A DNA stretch of 64,000 nt, taken from Sansalvadorimonas sp965221135. GTDB lineage: Bacteria; Pseudomonadota; Gammaproteobacteria; Pseudomonadales; Endozoicomonadaceae. A model generated the notes under the pieces. It saw only the letters and a program-made list of their open reading frames with translations. It was not told the DNA's origin and ran no database searches. This document shows positions 26,089 to 34,418 of the stretch, piece by piece. The position numbers and the translations under genes were made by a program. Numbering within the stretch: the stretch's first letter is position 1; every line of letters starts with the position of its first letter. Location: contig CBDCRZ010000106.1 in the NCBI GenBank assembly GCA_965221135.1, forward strand, positions 434,001-498,000. Reading direction: 5' to 3'.

Positions 26089-27018
26089 TTATTTTCTCTG
26101 TTTCTTTGATTTCCTGCGTTGCCTGTTGGCACTGTGTCTATCAATTGCGGTTGGCTTGTCACTTTCAAGCATAAGCCTGTCTTCTGGCTGTGCTGTAGTT
26201 CGTATTTTGGTTTTTGGTGCCCTATGCCCTGCTTCTGACAAGGGCATCGTTGCTGGGTCGTCTTCCGTAGCTGTAGCGCCAGGTTGTGCGCACTCCAGTG
26301 TCATAGTCTGAAAAGGCTCTACAGGAAATGGGCTTGCCGTAGCTGTATGCGCAGGTTCTGGCAAAGGTCTGACAGTTGCAGGTTCAGGTGTTCTCAATCT
26401 GGTTATCAGTGCGTGGATTTGTTGTATTTTCCCTCTGGGAATTACCTCAGGGTCGATTTTCCTTTTATCTGCGGCCTTATGTACCAGCTTGTCCAGGTTC
26501 CGAATCAAAGCCCCGGGAAAATCCACAGAACAGGAGAACTGCTTCAGTGATAATTCTCTGAGCACTGCAATATTGGTATCAGCGAAATCTCGCGGAAGTG
26601 GGAAGCTTCGCTGGTCTAACAGGTTATCCACCAGAGTATCGAGAATCTCACATTCGCTGCTAACTAAATCTTGTACTGGTTTGGGAAGCGAATGAAGCTC
26701 TGTATTCAACCTTTTGACATAGCGGACCGTAGGCCAGGCGTACTCTGCGATATGCGAGATAAATGGTACCGTCTTTCTGGGGTTCATCCGGGCATAGTTG
26801 TTGCGCGGATTACTGGCACGGATCACATAACGGTTTAAAATATTTTTGGCAGCAGTTGCGCTTCTCCTGCTCTGATCCGACAGTCCGATTCTTTCTTTCG
26901 TTGTCAGATAGGGCTCACCTCTGTGACCCAAAGCAATGATCTTGTTGTCGCTGTCGGGGGGTTGAGTTTTTGCCCAGTCCAGAATGGGATGAATGTCCCA
27001 CTTGTTAATAGTCATCAT
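26089..27018 (-). CDS. Unknown protein with basic C-terminus
   Basis: From the ATG at 27018 (GGGAA 7 nt upstream) this is 309 aa; a GTG at 27060 is less likely. The N-terminal ~200 residues look helical and soluble (WDIHPILDWAKTQPP, LSDQSRRSATAAKNILNRYV, RNLDKLVHKAADKRKIDPEV). The last 100 residues are Pro/Ala/Thr-rich and end with a strongly basic RHSANRQRRKSKKQRK tail that could bind nucleic acid or act as a nuclear-type signal. Family unknown. It sits between two copies of the TRAP leader, the second of which lies upstream on its strand and may drive it. Confidence 0.7.
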   Translation of the reverse strand: MMTINKWDIHPILDWAKTQPPDSDNKIIALGHRGEPYLTTKERIGLSDQSRRSATAAKNILNRYVIRASNPRNNYARMNPRKTVPFISHIAEYAWPTVRYVKRLNTELHSLPKPVQDLVSSECEILDTLVDNLLDQRSFPLPRDFADTNIAVLRELSLKQFSCSVDFPGALIRNLDKLVHKAADKRKIDPEVIPRGKIQQIHALITRLRTPEPATVRPLPEPAHTATASPFPVEPFQTMTLECAQPGATATEDDPATMPLSEAGHRAPKTKIRTTAQPEDRLMLESDKPTAIDRHSANRQRRKSKKQRK

Positions 27019-27236
27019 TGTCAGTGTTCCCGGTTGATTGAAGTGAATGCTTTGGAACACTTATAAGGAGCATAGTTTCTATCAGGGCAGTTATTCTGGC
27101 TGACGTTTTTCACCTTTCCTTTCTGGTTTAGCTGCTCACCGAAGAACGAAAAACAGATTGGAAAGATAGATTTTCAGCTGAGCTATTTGTCAGATTAGAT
27201 AACTATTAATGCGTGACACCCTACCTCCTGGCAGAT

Positions 27237-27526
27237 CAGGGGTGGGGCAAAAATAAACTGCTTTAAGGCGTGTTATTAAACAGGGCTCCCTTTAAACAGG
27301 AGCCTCTAGGTTTGGGTGGCAACCGTGCTGGTTTTTTTTTGTGCAGGAAAAGAGCACACAAAAAGTGTTTTTAATAAAAAATTGATAAATATGTATGCGT
27401 AATAACCCGTTTGATTTCTTGTGAGGGAGGAAGGGGTTATGCAAATAGTTAGCAATAAAACTTTGAGGGAGAACCAAATGGGAGGGCACGCCTCCTAAGT
27501 AAAGTCTGATTTTTATTACTCGAAAT
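27237..27526. repeat. TRAP-operon leader region, copy 2 of a direct repeat
   Basis: Diverged duplicate of 25703-25975. Homology stops just before the position where dctP would start. The composite transposon is inserted in its distal end at ACTCGAAAT. The 180 bp between this repeat and the unknown gene (27061-27236) shows no feature. Confidence 0.75.
27518..27526. repeat. Target-site duplication, left (9 bp)
   Basis: ACTCGAAAT directly precedes the left inverted repeat of the first IS4 copy. The same 9 bp follow the right inverted repeat of the second IS4 copy at 34281-34289. Confidence 0.85.
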
Positions 27527-28808
27527 CACTACTGTCCGGTTAAAAATCCGGGAGAGATCTGGAATGCCTGCCTCCGTTGGTCTGCGGTAAAATAGCGGTT
27601 GTCGAGACAGCTATTTCACAGAACAAGAAAGACAGGCATGAAGCATAATAACAGCGTTTTCCAACAGTTACTCAAAGTCATTCCCCGCCATCAGTTTCAG
27701 AAGGTCGTTGATCGTCATAATGGGGACCATCGCATCAGGGCACTGTCATGCTGGACCCAGCTTGTCGCCATGATGTTTGCGCAGCTGGCCAGCCGGGTTT
27801 CCATCCGGGATCTGGTTGAGAACTTTAATACCTGCCACAACCACCATTACCATCTGGGTGTCTCCCGTATAAAGCGTTCCTCGTTGTCAGACGCCAACAG
27901 TCATCGAACGGCCAGTATTTTCTCAGAGACCTTTTTCTTTCTCCTGCAAAAGGTCAGAGACCACCTTCCTCGAGGGGCTGCCGGAGACATGGTACGCCTG
28001 ATAGACTCCACCACCATCGACTTGAATGTGAACCAGTTTGAGTGGGCAAGTTTCCGGAAAACCAAAGGCGGTATAAAGCTGCATACGGTGTACGACCCGA
28101 AGGCAGATACACCGACATTTTTCGAACTGACGACCGCCAGGATCAATGACCGAAAAGCGGCCCAGAATCTGCCCATCATGGCAGGTGCCACCTATGTTTT
28201 TGACCGAACTTATGATGACTACAGCTGGTATTACGAGATGACGAACCGGGGCACATTTTTTGTGGGCAGAATGAAAACCTCTGCGGTTTACGAAGTCATT
28301 GAAAACCGCGAAACCACAGCAGATTTTATCCTGCAGGATCAAGTCATCAGACTCTCGTCTGACAAAGGCAGAAAGGACTGCCCAACCGATCTGAGACGGG
28401 TAAAAATATGCCGCAAAGAAGATGGCAAAGTGCTGGTTTTTATCAGCAACGATCTGAAGAGAAGTGCAGAAGATATTGCGGATTTGTACAAATCCCGCTG
28501 GCAGATAGAGCTGTTCTTCAAATGGATTAAGCAGAACCTGAAGATAAAGCGGTTCCTGGGTCGCAGTGAAAATGCAGTAAAGATTCAGGTGCTCACGGCC
28601 ATGATTGCCTATCTGTTGTTGCGCCTTGCCCAGTTCACCACAGTCTGTAAATTATCGTTACAGCAAATAGCCCGAAGAGTCAGTCTTAACCTGGCTCGCC
28701 GTTGCTCTTTACTGGTTCTATTCAGTGATCCGCCGGAGAAAATTGCGGTTGACCTGCCCCAGAATCAGAGGAATCTGGAGCTTGATTATGTTTAACCGGA
28801 CAGTAGTG
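27527..28808 (+). mobile_element. IS4-family insertion sequence, intact copy
   Basis: 1,282 bp with terminal inverted repeats CACTACTGTCCGGTTAAA (left) and its complement at the right end (28791-28808), enclosing one transposase gene. Confidence 0.92.
27638..28795 (+). CDS. IS4-family transposase
   Basis: The 385-aa protein starts at MKHNNSVFQQLLKVIPRHQF, the DUF4372-type N-terminus seen in one IS4 subgroup. Catalytic DDE residues are recognisable: RLIDSTTIDLN (first Asp), YVFDRTYDDYSWY (second Asp) and the YREK-type YKSRWQIELFFKWIKQNLK (Glu). It is intact, so it could mobilise both bounding copies. The frame extends upstream to a TTG at 27599 without support. Confidence 0.93.
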   Translation: MKHNNSVFQQLLKVIPRHQFQKVVDRHNGDHRIRALSCWTQLVAMMFAQLASRVSIRDLVENFNTCHNHHYHLGVSRIKRSSLSDANSHRTASIFSETFFFLLQKVRDHLPRGAAGDMVRLIDSTTIDLNVNQFEWASFRKTKGGIKLHTVYDPKADTPTFFELTTARINDRKAAQNLPIMAGATYVFDRTYDDYSWYYEMTNRGTFFVGRMKTSAVYEVIENRETTADFILQDQVIRLSSDKGRKDCPTDLRRVKICRKEDGKVLVFISNDLKRSAEDIADLYKSRWQIELFFKWIKQNLKIKRFLGRSENAVKIQVLTAMIAYLLLRLAQFTTVCKLSLQQIARRVSLNLARRCSLLVLFSDPPEKIAVDLPQNQRNLELDYV

Positions 28809-28919
28809 TTATTTTTAAGTTCATTTTTATTCTAATTACTTCACTTCCGCTTCAGTTTGGTAACTTTGTTTGTGTGATATGGTGCTCTGTTTCAACAATC
28901 ACGATTGGTTCCCTGTTGT

Positions 28920-29318
28920 TTATTTGTAGGGCGTGACTAACTCTGCAAGGTCATGAAAGAGCTGCTTTCTTTGCGCCTTGGTGCCAGCATACTTGACTGA
29001 AAAAGACGCTATTTCGCTGGCTTTGCCGTCAAAGCCAGCACCGCCCGCTTTGCGTAGAGCGTGCTCAATATTCAGTGGTTCATTCTGAAGGGAGCCTTCA
29101 ACCGGGTTCTGATCTTCGAGTGCATCTGCCAGCTCAGAAAAAGCAGTAGCCAAATCGCGCATCTGACCCACCTCATCGCTCAAATCACCTTCCTGGTACG
29201 CCAGGGCGATATGACGGTTTTGGTTTCCTCCATTGACGTAAATGCCCCCGTAGTTCAGAAGGGCTGTTAACTGCTTCTCCGCAGCCTGAATGCGTTTTTC
29301 CTGATCTTTCTTGCTCAT
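28920..29318 (-). CDS. Unknown 132-aa protein (transposon cargo)
   Basis: Last gene of a minus-strand cargo operon. The ATG follows TTAGGGGAATCAGAAT, a strong RBS. It is soluble and helical (KDQEKRIQAAEKQLTALLNY, MRDLATAFSELADALEDQ), with a Gly-rich YGGIYVNGGNQNRH segment. No family recognised and no signal peptide. It starts 12 bp after the preceding gene. Confidence 0.65.
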   Translation of the reverse strand: MSKKDQEKRIQAAEKQLTALLNYGGIYVNGGNQNRHIALAYQEGDLSDEVGQMRDLATAFSELADALEDQNPVEGSLQNEPLNIEHALRKAGGAGFDGKASEIASFSVKYAGTKAQRKQLFHDLAELVTPYK

Positions 29319-29330
29319 ATTCTGATTCCC

Positions 29331-30269
29331 CTAAGCGTTTTCATCTAAGAAGAGTTCTTCTTCATCGTCATAAATAATCACTGGTTCAGGTTCTGAGACT
29401 GTGTGTCCACCCAGAACAATTGAGCTAAAACAACCTTCGGCAGATCGAAACGAATAGAGCTCTCTAATTCTCATTGCAGGGATTGAGAACTGAGCTTCTT
29501 CATAGTTGAATTGTGCATAATCTATAGGAGCATAAAATGTGTTAACAGCTTGGTTGTTTTCATAAACAGTCTGGATCAAAGAAAGCTCAAACTCACTGGG
29601 GTCACTCTCTTTGGTATCAACGAGGGTCAACAGTTTTTCTATTTTACGGAGTGTTGGGCTTTGTATGCCGTTACCCCGCCATGAAAGAATCCAACTGTAT
29701 TCATAGGTCTTACTAACGTGGAATTTTTCTTCGCTCGAAGAAAGTTTCTGGTCGTCCTTAGCTATGCGGTAAGCGCTGGAGTAAATATCACCACTTGAGT
29801 AGTAATACCCCTCGGGTAATTCTTTCACTCCAGTCAGCTGAATTTCATGACATGCATCTTTGATCTGGCCCAGCTCTGTATCAATGACCGGAACCTGAAG
29901 CACCAGCCAGGCCTGTATGTTTTCGACAGCCTTTTTGAGATCTTTCAGGCTTCTGCAGTTTGCAACATCCTGTTTAATCTTATCAAAGCCCTCAGAACCC
30001 AAGGCAATATCACCCAAGAGGTAGGGAGCACCAATGCAGGTTATTTTGGGAGCATTGGAAAAGGTCAATATAGTAAGGTTTGGGGATATGCTGACATCTT
30101 CATATGTACAGCGACACGTGTTGTCGTCACACGTAGTAAACTCGGAAAAGCCTGTACAAGGAGTCTGGCTGCAAACTGGACAGCATTGGCACTCGTGGCT
30201 CAATTTTTCCAGCGCTTGAGAAATCTTATCCTTTAGATCGCTAGACTTGCTCTTTTCAGAAGCGTTCAT
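29331..30269 (-). CDS. Unknown Cys-rich 312-aa protein (transposon cargo)
   Basis: The ATG at 30269 has AGGGTG 9 nt upstream; a GTG at 30281 is the alternative. Residues about 25-60 contain a dense Cys cluster (ECQCCPVCSQTPC, TTCDDNTCRC), possibly a zinc-binding or disulfide module. A later part has YYYSSGDIYSSAYRI and an acidic C-terminus (IIYDDEEELFLDENA). No signal peptide or known domain. The stop region reads GAAAACGCTTAGGGG, which also supplies the RBS of the next gene. Confidence 0.65.
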   Translation of the reverse strand: MNASEKSKSSDLKDKISQALEKLSHECQCCPVCSQTPCTGFSEFTTCDDNTCRCTYEDVSISPNLTILTFSNAPKITCIGAPYLLGDIALGSEGFDKIKQDVANCRSLKDLKKAVENIQAWLVLQVPVIDTELGQIKDACHEIQLTGVKELPEGYYYSSGDIYSSAYRIAKDDQKLSSSEEKFHVSKTYEYSWILSWRGNGIQSPTLRKIEKLLTLVDTKESDPSEFELSLIQTVYENNQAVNTFYAPIDYAQFNYEEAQFSIPAMRIRELYSFRSAEGCFSSIVLGGHTVSEPEPVIIYDDEEELFLDENA

Positions 30270-30362
30270 TTTTTCAATCACCCTGATTTCCTTTGTTGGC
30301 CTGATTGCATAACTCGTAAGGTATTCTTGAACTTGATGTGGTTCCCCTAAGCGTTTTCGGAC

Positions 30363-30599
30363 TTACTCGAAGACAACACTGGCACTGTGATTGACTTCAA
30401 GTGCGGAAGGATCACCTCCGTCATTGTCAATGCCACATATATCGCCGACAGACACTAACCTATCGTCTTCGCCACGTTTCATGACATGAAGACTCCCGGC
30501 CCAGGAAAACAGCGAAAGGTTTTCCGGCCACTTTTTGGCCAGCCGTTTCAGCGAGGCGTTGGCCTTCTGTTCTTCGGTTGTGACAAGTATGTCTGCCAT
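30363..30599 (-). CDS. Unknown 78-aa protein (transposon cargo)
   Basis: Starts at MADILVTTEEQKANASLKRL with a strong RBS (AGGGGGATCAGAATG). A short acidic protein, possibly an adaptor or immunity-type product; no family recognised. Just after its stop lies GAAAACGCTTAGGGGAA, identical to the 3' end of the neighbouring 312-aa gene, a likely scar of an earlier rearrangement. Confidence 0.55.
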   Translation of the reverse strand: MADILVTTEEQKANASLKRLAKKWPENLSLFSWAGSLHVMKRGEDDRLVSVGDICGIDNDGGDPSALEVNHSASVVFE

Positions 30600-30609
30600 T
30601 CTGATCCCC

Positions 30610-30939
30610 CTAAAGTTTCTCTTCCCCTTCGGCAATTCGTCTTGCCCTCTCGACATCTTTAAGTGAGACAATAAGCTCGCCTTTTTCGTCGAAATTCACG
30701 GTGATAATACCTTTCGCTACTGAGTCTACAATCATCCAACGGCTCTGGGCATTATCACACCACTGAAGCCAGCGCTCCATGTCTTCTGGCATGTTATCAA
30801 CATGATCTGTACTCAGCCCTGTGACCAAGTTCAAACAAGCCTGTTTATCCAGGTCAGTGGCCCGCATAAAGCAGGCCGTCAGGTCATCAAAAAACTCTTT
30901 TTTCTGTTTTTCTTCTTCTGTCACAACGTGTTCCCTCAC
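30610..30939 (-). CDS. Unknown 109-aa protein (transposon cargo)
   Basis: Helical, acidic protein (EEEKQKKEFFDDLTACFMRA, KDVERARRIAEGEEKL) with no signal peptide and no recognised domain. It ends 10 bp before the next gene in the same operon. Confidence 0.6.
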   Translation of the reverse strand: MREHVVTEEEKQKKEFFDDLTACFMRATDLDKQACLNLVTGLSTDHVDNMPEDMERWLQWCDNAQSRWMIVDSVAKGIITVNFDEKGELIVSLKDVERARRIAEGEEKL

Positions 30940-30992
30940 TGATGTAAAAACTGCTCAGGATTCCCCAATCTATTTTTTTTATTATCCGGGAG

Positions 30993-31271
30993 CTATCGTC
31001 CGGTGCGAGCAGATATGATTGCAGCTGAACGGACATGTGGATGCTCATCATTGAGAAGGTATGAGCGGCAACGGGCAGAACATTTCTGGAAAAGATCCTT
31101 GGCAACGCTGAAGCGTCCCAGTCGATCCAGTACATCAATATCACTCAGATCAACTACAGGCTTCGTTCTCAGGACCTCTACTGCTTTATCACGGCGCTCC
31201 ATCAAAGCTTCCATCTGTCGAGGACTGCCACTACGGTATAGCTGCTCAGCCTGTTGTCTTAACGTGTCCAT
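30993..31271 (-). CDS. Unknown 92-aa protein (transposon cargo)
   Basis: Promoter-proximal gene of the minus-strand cargo run. The ATG at 31271 has AGGGA 6 nt upstream; an earlier TTG at 31361 would add a Pro/Thr-rich 30 aa. The protein is helical (MDTLRQQAEQLYRSGSPRQM, LGRFSVAKDLFQKCSARCRS), with a short TPR-like flavour that I cannot confirm. Confidence 0.45.
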   Translation of the reverse strand: MDTLRQQAEQLYRSGSPRQMEALMERRDKAVEVLRTKPVVDLSDIDVLDRLGRFSVAKDLFQKCSARCRSYLLNDEHPHVRSAAIISARTGR

Positions 31272-31397
31272 CCCGGTTCCCTGAAGTCCTGTTGTCGGGG
31301 GGGGCCGGGTTTTCACCTGGGCAAGGTCTGACTTAGGGGAAAGCGACCGGATAATTGACAATGTATGACCAGTAGGCTGATAAGACGCATGAGGGAG

Positions 31398-31420
31398 ACG
31401 GGAGTTAAAAAGGCTCCCGT
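31398..31420. terminator. Hairpin in the divergent cargo intergenic region
   Basis: ACGGGAG and CTCCCGT form a 7-bp stem around an A-rich loop, between the minus-strand operon and the plus-strand SPRY-like gene. It may be regulatory rather than a terminator, since no T-run follows. Confidence 0.3.
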
Positions 31421-31528
31421 GCTATCACCAACTAACCGACATGTTATAGATATAAATAGAACGGTATCTTAATCTAAAGAACGGTTATTGAAAATAATAT
31501 CGTGCTCTACAAAATATAAAGGTGACAT

Positions 31529-32152
31529 ATGCTGTACAATAAACAGAGCATCATACTGTTGATTTCGTTATTGCTTTTTACTCACGATGCGGTAAGTCAA
31601 ACTCCGTTCAAATTTGCGGGCAACCTTCCTTCACCCGAAGAAATAGAACATATATGGGATAAAGAAAATACGTCCTCGGATATTAAAATATCTAAAGACA
31701 AGAAGACTATCTCATGGGAAACAGATAAATACTTTGCATGGCAATGTGCTGAAAGCGAAGCCCTATTGAAGGGAAAAGATTATCAATTTGATTTTGAAAT
31801 GAAAGGGATGTCTGATGCCCAGATGGCAGTTGGCTTTTTAGTTAACCCTATTGACTGGGGTTTTTATGGATATCTTGGCGCAGGTCAGAATGCCTATGCT
31901 TATGATCCGTCTTCAGGACATATAGTAACCGAAACAAGGGAACTTTTCTCTGGTTTGACCAAAATAAAGAATTCTGGAAAAGTGACATTACGCCTATATT
32001 TATCGAGACATCCTCAAACAGCTGTATTTATAGTGAATGAAACAGAATCTCCAATCATTACTTTACCAGATAAGGCAGAGGTGATTCCTGGCGCATGCTT
32101 ATTTAAAAAAGGGCAATCTGTGAAAATCACTAACATTATTGCCCCGAATTAA
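31529..32152 (+). CDS. Secreted SPRY-like domain protein (transposon cargo)
   Basis: The 207-aa protein has a Sec signal peptide (SIILLISLLLFTHDAVSQ, cleavage near TPF). The mature part resembles a SPRY/B30.2 beta-sandwich: DYQFDFEMKG, AQMAVGFLVNPIDWGFYGYL, AYAYDPSSGHIVTE, then a KVTLRLYLSRHPQTAVFIVN strand pair, VIPGACLFKKGQSVKITN. SPRY domains are eukaryotic protein-binding modules, so an exported bacterial one suggests host contact. The AT-rich upstream region (31440-31528) fits a promoter and GGTGACAT a weak RBS. The match is by eye. Downstream 32153-32338 shows nothing I can name. Confidence 0.6.
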   Translation: MLYNKQSIILLISLLLFTHDAVSQTPFKFAGNLPSPEEIEHIWDKENTSSDIKISKDKKTISWETDKYFAWQCAESEALLKGKDYQFDFEMKGMSDAQMAVGFLVNPIDWGFYGYLGAGQNAYAYDPSSGHIVTETRELFSGLTKIKNSGKVTLRLYLSRHPQTAVFIVNETESPIITLPDKAEVIPGACLFKKGQSVKITNIIAPN

Positions 32153-32338
32153 CCAATATATCATAGCCTCTGTTGACATAAGGATTACTGGGCCACTGAG
32201 ACGAATTACTTATGCACCAGAGTCTAATCTCGGATGGTCTGTATTCATTCATTTAACTGAATTAGACCAGACCTAATCTGACAATTGTTCTCTACACTGA
32301 GAATAAGGGTTACCGATGTGAAGAGGGTGGAATCCTGG

Positions 32339-32999
32339 TAAGCGTTCAAACAGGGTTTAGACTCCCCCTAATTGTCCAGAGGTGCTTTTAACGGATTTTT
32401 CCCAAAGCGCTCTTTCCAATTCCGGGGAATCAGTTCATCGATTTGTCGGGCAGGGTGAAGGCTGACTCTTTGGAGAACATCAACCAGGTATTTATAAGGA
32501 TCAATATCCTGTAATCGACAGCTAACCAGCAAGCTCTGGATGATAGCAATGTGCTCTGCACCGGTTTCTGTCCAGCTAAACAGGTAGTTTTTTCTTCCCA
32601 TTGGTATACAACGGAGTAGCCGTTCAAGATGATTGGTATCCATCTGAACACCCGGGTCATCCAGATACACCCTCAGTGAGGTTTGATGATTTTCTGCATA
32701 AGCCAGTGCTTTGCTTAATGGGTTTGTTTTCGTCAGGTCTGGTCTCTGTCGCTCCTGATGACACCAGCTAAAGAACTCATCCACCAGTGGGCGGGACTCT
32801 TGCTGACGAATTCGCTTTTTTTCATCAGCGCTGACACCGGACTCCCTGATCCGCTTTTCAATACGGTACAGTTTTCCGATCAGAGCCAGTGCTTGACTGA
32901 CTGCTTTCGGTTCATCATCTTTGGCTTTGTCAAAGTATCTGCGGCTGTGCACCCAACACTGGGCTTGCGTGATGTCGGGATGCTTTTTGCAGTAACTGT
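32339..32999 (-). pseudogene. tnpC: IS66-family transposase remnant (TnpC C-terminus)
   Basis: A frame on the minus strand encodes the last ~210 residues of an IS66 TnpC: CWVHSRRYFDKAKDDEPK, LLRCIPMGRKNYLFSWTETG, IIQSLLVSCRLQDIDPYKYL and a DELIPRNWKE tail. It is cut at its 5' side by the second IS4 copy. GTAAGCG at 32339 looks like the IS66 terminal repeat. tnpA, tnpB and the TnpC N-terminus are missing, so it is inactive. Confidence 0.85.
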
Positions 33000-34280
33000 C
33001 ACTACTGTCCGGTTAAAAAACTGAGCAAGGCGTGAGATGCCTGTCCCCACTGGTTTGCGGTAAAATAGCAGTTGTCGAGACGGCTATTTTCAAAACAAAA
33101 AGGACAGGCATGAAGCATCATAACAACGTTTTTCACCAACTGCTCAAAGAACTGCCTCGCCACAAATTTCAGCAGGTGGTTGACCGTCATAATGGTGATC
33201 ACCGCATACGGACGTTGTCGTGCTGGACACAGCTTGTCAGCATGATGTTCGCTCAGCTGACAGGCCGATCGTCTCTTCGTGATCTTGAGGAAAACTTCAA
33301 TACCAAGCGCAAGCATCACTATCATCTGGGTGTTGAAACCATAAAACGCTCATCCCTGTCTGATGCCAACAGCCGTCGTCCAGTGTCCATCTTCATGGAA
33401 ACATTCTTCTATCTCCTGGAAAAAGTCAGAGGGAATTTGCCACCGACGGCCGCTTCAGAAATGGTTCGCCTTATTGATTCCACAACGATTGATCTCAACC
33501 TTAATCAGTTTGAATGGGCACATTCCCGGAGTACGAAAGCTGGCATAAAACTGCACACGGTTTACGACCCTGATGCTGACACGCCCACGTATTTTGAAAT
33601 GACAACCGCCAAAGTGAATGACCGATAAGCGGCACAGAAACTCCCCATATTACCCGAGTCAACCTACGTGTTTGACCGCGCCTATAATGACTATGGCTGG
33701 TATTACAGCCTGACGCAGCAGGGAACACGCTTTGTTGGGCGGATGAAAACAAATGCGGTTTACGAGGTTGTGGAGTCACGCGAAGTCATAGCTGAACATA
33801 TTCTGGAAGACCAGATCATTCGTCTCTCATCGCCTAAGGCCAAAAAGGACTGCCCAGTGAATCTGAGACGCGTCACAATCCGCAGAGAAGAAGATGACAA
33901 AGTCCTCACGTTTATTGCAAACGATCTCGAACGTACAGCCCAGGAAGTCGCTGACCTTTATAAATCCAGATGGCAGATAGAACTGTTTTTCAAATGGATT
34001 AAACAGAATCTGAAGATCAAGCGCTTTCTTGGGCGTAGTGAAAATGCCGTCAAAGTTCAGGTGTTAGTGGCCATGATTGCCTATCTGCTATTGCGGCTCA
34101 CACAGATTGCGACCCATTCAAAACTGTCGTTACGACAAATAGCCAGAAAGGTCAGCCTCAACCTGACGAGTCGCCGATCGTTACTGGAACTGTTTAACGA
34201 CCCACCAGAGAGAAAGAGAGTGGATTCACTCCAGAATCAGGGGAGTCTGGAGCTTGGATATGCTTAACCGGACACTAGTG
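33000..34280 (+). mobile_element. IS4-family insertion sequence, defective copy
   Basis: 1,281 bp; ends CACTACTGTCCGGTTAA and TTAACCGGACACTAGTG (one mismatch). It is inserted into the IS66 remnant and forms the right arm of the composite transposon. Confidence 0.9.
33110..34267 (+). pseudogene. IS4-family transposase with internal stop
   Basis: Same family as the 27638 gene (MKHHNNVFHQLLKELPRHKF). A TAA at 33626-33628 interrupts it just after TTAKVNDR; the frame then resumes (AAQKLPILPESTYVFDRAYN) to the normal end, including the YKSRWQIELFFKW motif. Several silent and replacement differences from the left copy show the two are not a very recent duplicate. Confidence 0.9.
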
Positions 34281-34289
34281 ACTCGAAAT
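34281..34289. repeat. Target-site duplication, right (9 bp)
   Basis: ACTCGAAAT, matching 27518-27526 on the other side of the composite transposon. Confidence 0.85.
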
Positions 34290-34418
34290 AAAGGCTTAAC
34301 AGGTATATCTACTCAGCCACTTCCCATCTTTTTAAGCCTATCATCGCCGGTTTACTGTTTCTTGTGCCGCACGTGTTCTGCCTGCCGCCGCTGTTGTTGA
34401 AGGAATCCAAACCTGTCT

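Larger units (their letters stand above)
27527..34280. mobile_element. Composite transposon bounded by two IS4-family copies (6.75 kb)
   Basis: Two same-orientation IS4-family elements (27527-28808 and 33000-34280) bound about 4.2 kb of cargo. Only the outer ends share a 9-bp direct repeat (ACTCGAAAT); the inner flanks do not match each other. That is the signature of the whole unit having transposed together. Cargo: five minus-strand unknown genes, a secreted SPRY-like protein and an IS66 remnant. The left transposase is intact, the right one has an internal stop. Confidence 0.82.

Noticed and set aside
27599..27637. TTG-initiated extension of the IS4 transposase
   Set aside because: The ATG at 27638 aligns with the start of the second copy and the extension overlaps the IS end region.
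30887..31144. 85-codon minus-strand ORF within the cargo operon
   Set aside because: Overlaps two better-supported frames on the same strand and has no RBS.
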